Shown here: piece by piece, positions 6,721-8,827 of the stretch | Layout of the letters: each line of letters begins with the position of its first letter | Position numbering within the stretch: the first letter of the stretch is position 1 | NCBI RefSeq assembly: GCF_938039215.1 | Contig: NZ_CALHVI010000009.1 | Location: 1 to 8,827, forward strand | Direction: 5' to 3' | DNA: 8,827 nt | DNA from: an uncultured Porphyromonas sp. | GTDB lineage: Bacteria > Bacteroidota > Bacteroidia > Bacteroidales > Porphyromonadaceae | Notes under the pieces: model-generated | Told to the model about the DNA's origin: nothing | The model's input: the letters and a program-made list of their open reading frames with translations, nothing else | Databases searched by the model: none | Position numbers and translations under genes: made by a program

Positions 6721-7263
6721 ATGAAGAAGTTTCTGATTTCCCTCCTGCTCATGCTTCCTCTCGCCTTCTCGGCGCAGGCTCAGCAGAAGATCGGTGTCGT
6801 CAATACCGCAGCCATCATGGAGGAGCTCCCTGATGTCAAGGCAGCTACGACCAAGATCCAAGACCTCGCTAAGCAGTATGACGCTGAGATCAAGCGCATG
6901 CAGGATGAGATGAAGACGAAGCTCGAGGCTTACCAGAAGGAAGAAGCCTCGATGACCGAAGTCATCAAGAAGCGTCGCCAGCAGGAGCTCCAGGAGATGG
7001 AGGCTCGCACGCAGAACAGCTACCAGATGATGCAGGAAGAGATCCAGAAGGAGCAGGAAAAGCTCATGGCTCCTATCCGCACCAAGGTCACGACTGCCAT
7101 CAACAAGGTATGCGAAGCTCAGGGCTGTGCCTATGTCTTCGAGTCTGGTGTCATGCTCGCTATGGGCAGCACGGCTCTTGATCTGACGCAGGCTGTCAAG
7201 GATGCTCTTGGTATCCGTCCTACAGCTGCTGCACCTGCACGCACCAGCGGAGCGAAGAAGTAG
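6721..7263 (+). CDS. skp: OmpH/Skp-family periplasmic chaperone, second copy
   Basis: This 180-residue paralogue of the preceding gene has the same plan: signal peptide M-K-K-F-L-I cleaved near A-Q-A (18-20), a short body strand (K-I-G-V-V-N-T), a long coiled helical region at about 38-118 very rich in Q, E, K and M, and a return strand (A-Y-V-F-E-S-G, 137-143). The tail from about 166 is low complexity (Pro/Ala/Thr, then S-G-A-K-K). C131 and C136 are spaced C-x4-C just before the return strand and could form a disulfide in the periplasm; the first copy has no cysteine. Tandem skp-like genes after bamA are usual in Bacteroidota and presumably serve different clients, or form separate trimers. 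It is the last gene before the terminator at 7337. Confidence 0.9.
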   Translation: MKKFLISLLLMLPLAFSAQAQQKIGVVNTAAIMEELPDVKAATTKIQDLAKQYDAEIKRMQDEMKTKLEAYQKEEASMTEVIKKRRQQELQEMEARTQNSYQMMQEEIQKEQEKLMAPIRTKVTTAINKVCEAQGCAYVFESGVMLAMGSTALDLTQAVKDALGIRPTAAAPARTSGAKK

Positions 7264-7298
7264 CCTTCACCCCACAGCATAGAGAGCGAAGATCTCCT

Positions 7299-7317
7299 TA
7301 GAGAGTCCACCTCTCTA
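7299..7317 (+). terminator. Short hairpin between skp copy 2 and the main terminator
   Basis: TAGAGAG (7299-7305) and CTCTCTA (7311-7317) form a 7-bp stem with a 5-nt loop. No T-run follows directly. It may protect the 3' end or assist the stronger terminator 20 bases further on. Confidence 0.35.
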
Positions 7318-7336
7318 CTGCTACGAATAAATAAGC

Positions 7337-7375
7337 CCCCGCCCCCAATACTCAGCGAGAGTATTGGGGGCGGGG
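7337..7375 (+). terminator. Strong intrinsic terminator of the bamA-skp operon
   Basis: The arms CCCCGCCCCCAATACTC (7337-7353) and GAGTATTGGGGGCGGGG (7359-7375) pair perfectly over 17 bp around a 5-nt loop (AGCGA), followed by ATCTTTT. The stem is very GC-rich at its base. It closes the + strand operon 73 bases after the last stop codon and separates it from the convergent tRNA gene. Confidence 0.9.
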
Positions 7376-7447
7376 ATCTTTTGTATCCTTGATTAGGCCT
7401 TGGGGATACGTGCGCTCCTTGCGACGACCTACCCCAGCATAAAAGAG

Positions 7448-7481
7448 AAGCGACCATCACTCTGATGAGAGATGGTCGCTT
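7448..7481 (-). terminator. Intrinsic terminator of the tRNA-Val gene
   Basis: AAGCGACCATC (7448-7458) and GATGGTCGCTT (7471-7481) give an 11-bp stem. Within the 12-nt loop a further CTC/GAG pairing is possible. Read on the minus strand the hairpin is followed by CTCTTTTATG, a T-run placed correctly for transcription coming from the tRNA. On the plus strand the downstream sequence is a poorer T-run, so it mainly serves the minus strand. Confidence 0.75.
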
Positions 7482-7520
7482 GCTTTGTGGGATCAACTTC
7501 TTACGTGAAGGAGTCTTGAG

Positions 7521-7595
7521 TGGGCCCAATAGGATTCGAACCTATGACCCCCTGCTTGTAAGGCAGGTGCTCTAAACCAGCTGAGCTATAGGCCC
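7521..7595 (-). tRNA. tRNA-Val, anticodon UAC
   Basis: The minus strand folds into a full cloverleaf of 75 nt. The acceptor stem is GGGCCTA with TGGGCCC (one T-G pair). The D-arm is GCTC/GAGC. The anticodon stem CCTGC/GCAGG encloses the loop CTTACAA, whose middle triplet TAC is the anticodon for GUA valine codons. The T-arm is ATAGG/CCTAT with loop TTCGAAT. The discriminator base is A, and the 3' CCA is not encoded (CTC follows), so CCA must be added enzymatically. It is a single tRNA, converges on the bamA operon, and has its own promoter upstream and hairpin terminator downstream. Confidence 0.97.
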
Positions 7596-7633
7596 GAGTG
7601 GAGGTTAGAGGCAAAAACGTCCTTTTTGCTCGG

Positions 7634-7665
7634 CAAAGGTATAAAAACTTATCCAATCCCCCAAA
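7634..7665 (-). promoter_or_regulatory. Promoter of tRNA-Val, Bacteroidota consensus
   Basis: Read on the minus strand, TTTG (7662-7665) is followed by 20 nt and then TACCTTTG (7634-7641), an exact match to the TTTG / TAnnTTTG consensus recognised by the primary sigma factor of Bacteroidota. Transcription would start near 7628, leaving a leader of roughly 30 nt before the mature 5' end at 7595. Confidence 0.8.
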
Positions 7666-7887
7666 ACTCAGAGGCTATACCTTCCGACATCACCCCACTC
7701 TTCCATAAGTTGTAGCCTAATCAGCCTCTGCTCCGAGCAAGCTTCAGCTTCAGCACGAGCCTACTACACCCTAGGGGAGATATACCTATACCGTGAGAGG
7801 GAAACGTCATCACACCCTTGATTACACAAGATGGAGTTACTCGTTCCCAGAAGGTGGTTATCCTCAGAACGGGTGAAGTACAAGGAC

Positions 7888-7918
7888 TTTGAAAGAATTT
7901 TGCGCTTCCCTAACTTTA
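7888..7918 (+). promoter_or_regulatory. Candidate promoter of the orphan membrane-anchored gene
   Basis: TTTG (7888-7891) is followed by 19 nt and TAACTTTA (7911-7918), seven of eight positions of a TTTG/TAnnTTTG promoter if the last G is counted as replaced by A. Transcription would begin near 7925, giving a short leader before the ATG at 7953. Confidence 0.5.
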
Positions 7919-7952
7919 CAACTGATTTCCAATCAATAACTACTGGTATCTC

Positions 7953-8615
7953 ATGGACGAAATTTCAAAGATCACATCAGCACTCTCCGGTGGAGCTCTG
8001 CCCGAGGGCTACAATCCCAAGGCTATCCAGAAGCTAACCAAGCAATTTCAGAAGCTCAGCGAAGCACGCATCATCAGGAATTATCCCATTCGTCGCTTCC
8101 TCCATGACCAGAACTTCTACAGCGTCTATGCCTTCCCCATCAAAGGCACGGAAATAGCCGAAGAAACGCTACAGCAGATCAAGGCCAGCGTCGCCACACT
8201 CGATCATGGGCCTATGCGCTACGACTCGATGATGGGTGCAGGTCCAGACTACTGGACTCTGGAGCCAGAGACGGGGAAGCACACCAAGGTATATGCCAAG
8301 GAACCGACGGCCATCTCGATGATCAGCGATGCCTTCGATGGGATCGTCATCTACACGCTACCCGAATACGGGATCCCCTACAAAAAGGCAGCCCTGCGCC
8401 ACGACATCCCCTATGTACTCTTCGGGAAGAAGGGCGAGCCTGACGAGTTCAAGCTACACCCCATCACGCAAAGCGACCTCGGACTCCCCGCTTCGGAGAT
8501 CATTTATGAGGGCCACACCCCAGAGTCAAAAGAAAGTGCTCGCTATCAGCTCATATTCAAAGTCATCATAGCGATTGTACTGATCTGCTACCTCATCTAT
8601 CGGTACCTACTCTAG
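7953..8615 (+). CDS. Protein of unknown function with a C-terminal membrane anchor
   Basis: I do not recognise this 220-residue protein. It has no N-terminal signal peptide (it begins M-D-E-I-S-K-I-T). Residues about 1-45 look helical and Lys/Gln-rich. Residues about 50-180 form a mixed alpha/beta soluble region with several aromatic strands (F-Y-S-V-Y-A-F, I-V-I-Y-T-L, P-Y-V-L-F-G). A hydrophobic segment at about 198-216 ends in Y-R-Y-L-L at the extreme C-terminus. This predicts a tail-anchored inner membrane protein with its bulk in the cytoplasm. No catalytic motif is obvious. It is a single-gene unit: promoter-like boxes lie just upstream and a strong terminator starts 48 bases after the stop. 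The neighbouring repeat array and tRNA give no functional clue. Codon use and composition look like the rest of the window, so recent transfer is not indicated. The ATG was chosen because the frame is open to the stop and sits about 28 nt after the predicted transcription start. Confidence 0.75.
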   Translation: MDEISKITSALSGGALPEGYNPKAIQKLTKQFQKLSEARIIRNYPIRRFLHDQNFYSVYAFPIKGTEIAEETLQQIKASVATLDHGPMRYDSMMGAGPDYWTLEPETGKHTKVYAKEPTAISMISDAFDGIVIYTLPEYGIPYKKAALRHDIPYVLFGKKGEPDEFKLHPITQSDLGLPASEIIYEGHTPESKESARYQLIFKVIIAIVLICYLIYRYLL

Positions 8616-8662
8616 CCTGCTCTCTAGATCAGTAGAGCGACTCTCAATTTAGCTCCATACAC

Positions 8663-8708
8663 AGGTACGACCTTCCGGCGATACGGGTATCGCCAGAGGG
8701 TCGTACCT
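8663..8708 (+). terminator. Long two-part terminator hairpin after the orphan gene
   Basis: The outer arms AGGTACGACC (8663-8672) and GGTCGTACCT (8699-8708) pair over 10 bp. After a small imperfect section, GGCGATA (8677-8683) and TATCGCC (8688-8694) pair around CGGG. ACTTTTATTT follows, giving a good T-run on the + strand. The minus-strand side lacks a T-run, so it serves the upstream gene. Confidence 0.85.
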
Positions 8709-8742
8709 ACTTTTATTTCGTCCCATGTAGTATGCCTTCGGA

Positions 8743-8771
8743 GGGGGGGCTCAGGAAAGGGGGCTAAAGGG
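8743..8771 (+). other. G-rich tract at the border of the right repeat array
   Basis: A run of seven G (8743-8749), five G (8759-8763) and three G (8769-8771) lies on the + strand. Splitting the first run gives four G3 tracts with loops of 1, 9 and 5 bases, compatible with a G-quadruplex although the 9-base loop is long. Its function is unknown. Confidence 0.3.
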
Positions 8772-8827
8772 ATCTACGGTAGGTCGCCGAAACGACCTAC
8801 CGTAGGTCGTCAAGGCGACCCACTGTA
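8766..8827. repeat. 23-bp-period palindromic repeat array, right copy
   Basis: Palindromic units start at 8771 (GATCTACGGTAGGTC), 8794 (GACCTACCGTAGGTC) and 8817 (GACCCACTGTA, cut by the window end), each exactly 23 bp apart with 8-bp spacers GCCGAAAC (8786-8793) and GTCAAGGC (8809-8816). The first two units also pair with each other as a hairpin: 8771-8786 with 8793-8808, 16 positions with one G-T pair, around a 6-nt loop CCGAAA. Reverse-complemented, 8766-8808 aligns with 10-52 at the left end. The array appears to continue beyond the window. Confidence 0.78.

Larger units (their letters stand above)
7596..7952. other. Intergenic region between divergent tRNA and orphan gene
   Basis: Apart from the tRNA promoter near 7634-7665 and the candidate promoter at 7888-7918, I see no gene in these 357 bases. 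A + strand frame starting at 7831 overlaps the next gene out of frame and has no signal peptide or recognisable domain. The central part (about 7670-7880) shows no strong hairpin or repeat. Confidence 0.55.

Noticed and set aside
7131..7529. 132-codon minus-strand frame across the end of skp copy 2 and both terminators
   Set aside because: It spans two strong terminator hairpins and the end of a real gene; its sequence has the low-complexity look of hairpin translation.
7831..8037. 68-codon + strand frame overlapping the start of the orphan gene
   Set aside because: It overlaps the longer 220-residue frame out of phase and would start upstream of the predicted promoter.
8771..8827. CRISPR array
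   Set aside because: Units are 15 bp with 8-bp spacers and are nearly perfect palindromes; CRISPR repeats and spacers are about 23-40 bp each, and no cas gene is present.

Overview
The window looks like a chromosomal segment from a GC-rich member of the Bacteroidota, most probably Porphyromonas or a close relative. The evidence is the gene order (DUF6242-like lipoprotein, PorG-like barrel, uppS, bamA, two skp/ompH genes, an order I recall from Porphyromonas gingivalis), start regions that are A-rich or lack a clear Shine-Dalgarno, and promoter boxes of the Bacteroidota type (TTTG about 20 nt before TAnnTTTG). The species cannot be named from the sequence alone.

Layout. Positions 1-52 hold the edge of a tandem palindromic repeat array, followed by about 210 bases with no supported gene and then a candidate promoter and leader. 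Positions 374-7263 are six genes on the + strand: a beta-propeller-like lipoprotein, a PorG/DUF6089 outer membrane barrel, undecaprenyl diphosphate synthase, BamA, and two Skp/OmpH periplasmic chaperones. The block ends at a strong intrinsic terminator (7337-7375). A tRNA-Val(UAC) gene lies on the - strand at 7521-7595 with its own consensus promoter and its own terminator, so it converges on the operon. A 220-residue protein of unknown function with a C-terminal membrane anchor (7953-8615) has its own candidate promoter and a long terminator hairpin. The window ends in another array of the same palindromic repeat, in inverted orientation to the first.

How the genes fit together. The operon is an envelope-assembly module. 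UppS makes the C55 lipid carrier for peptidoglycan and surface glycans, Skp-like chaperones carry unfolded outer membrane proteins across the periplasm, and BamA inserts them. The PorG-like barrel is both a likely BamA client and, in Porphyromonas, a part of the type IX secretion machinery. A possible internal promoter before uppS would let uppS-bamA-skp-skp be expressed separately from the two upstream genes.

The coding content is conventional for this phylum. The least explained features are the 23-bp-period palindromic arrays at both ends, which share a gene-proximal border in inverted orientation; the orphan tail-anchored protein; and a very Tyr/Gly-rich insertion in BamA. I see no CRISPR array, transposase, integrase, phage gene, or complete new defence or biosynthetic system.
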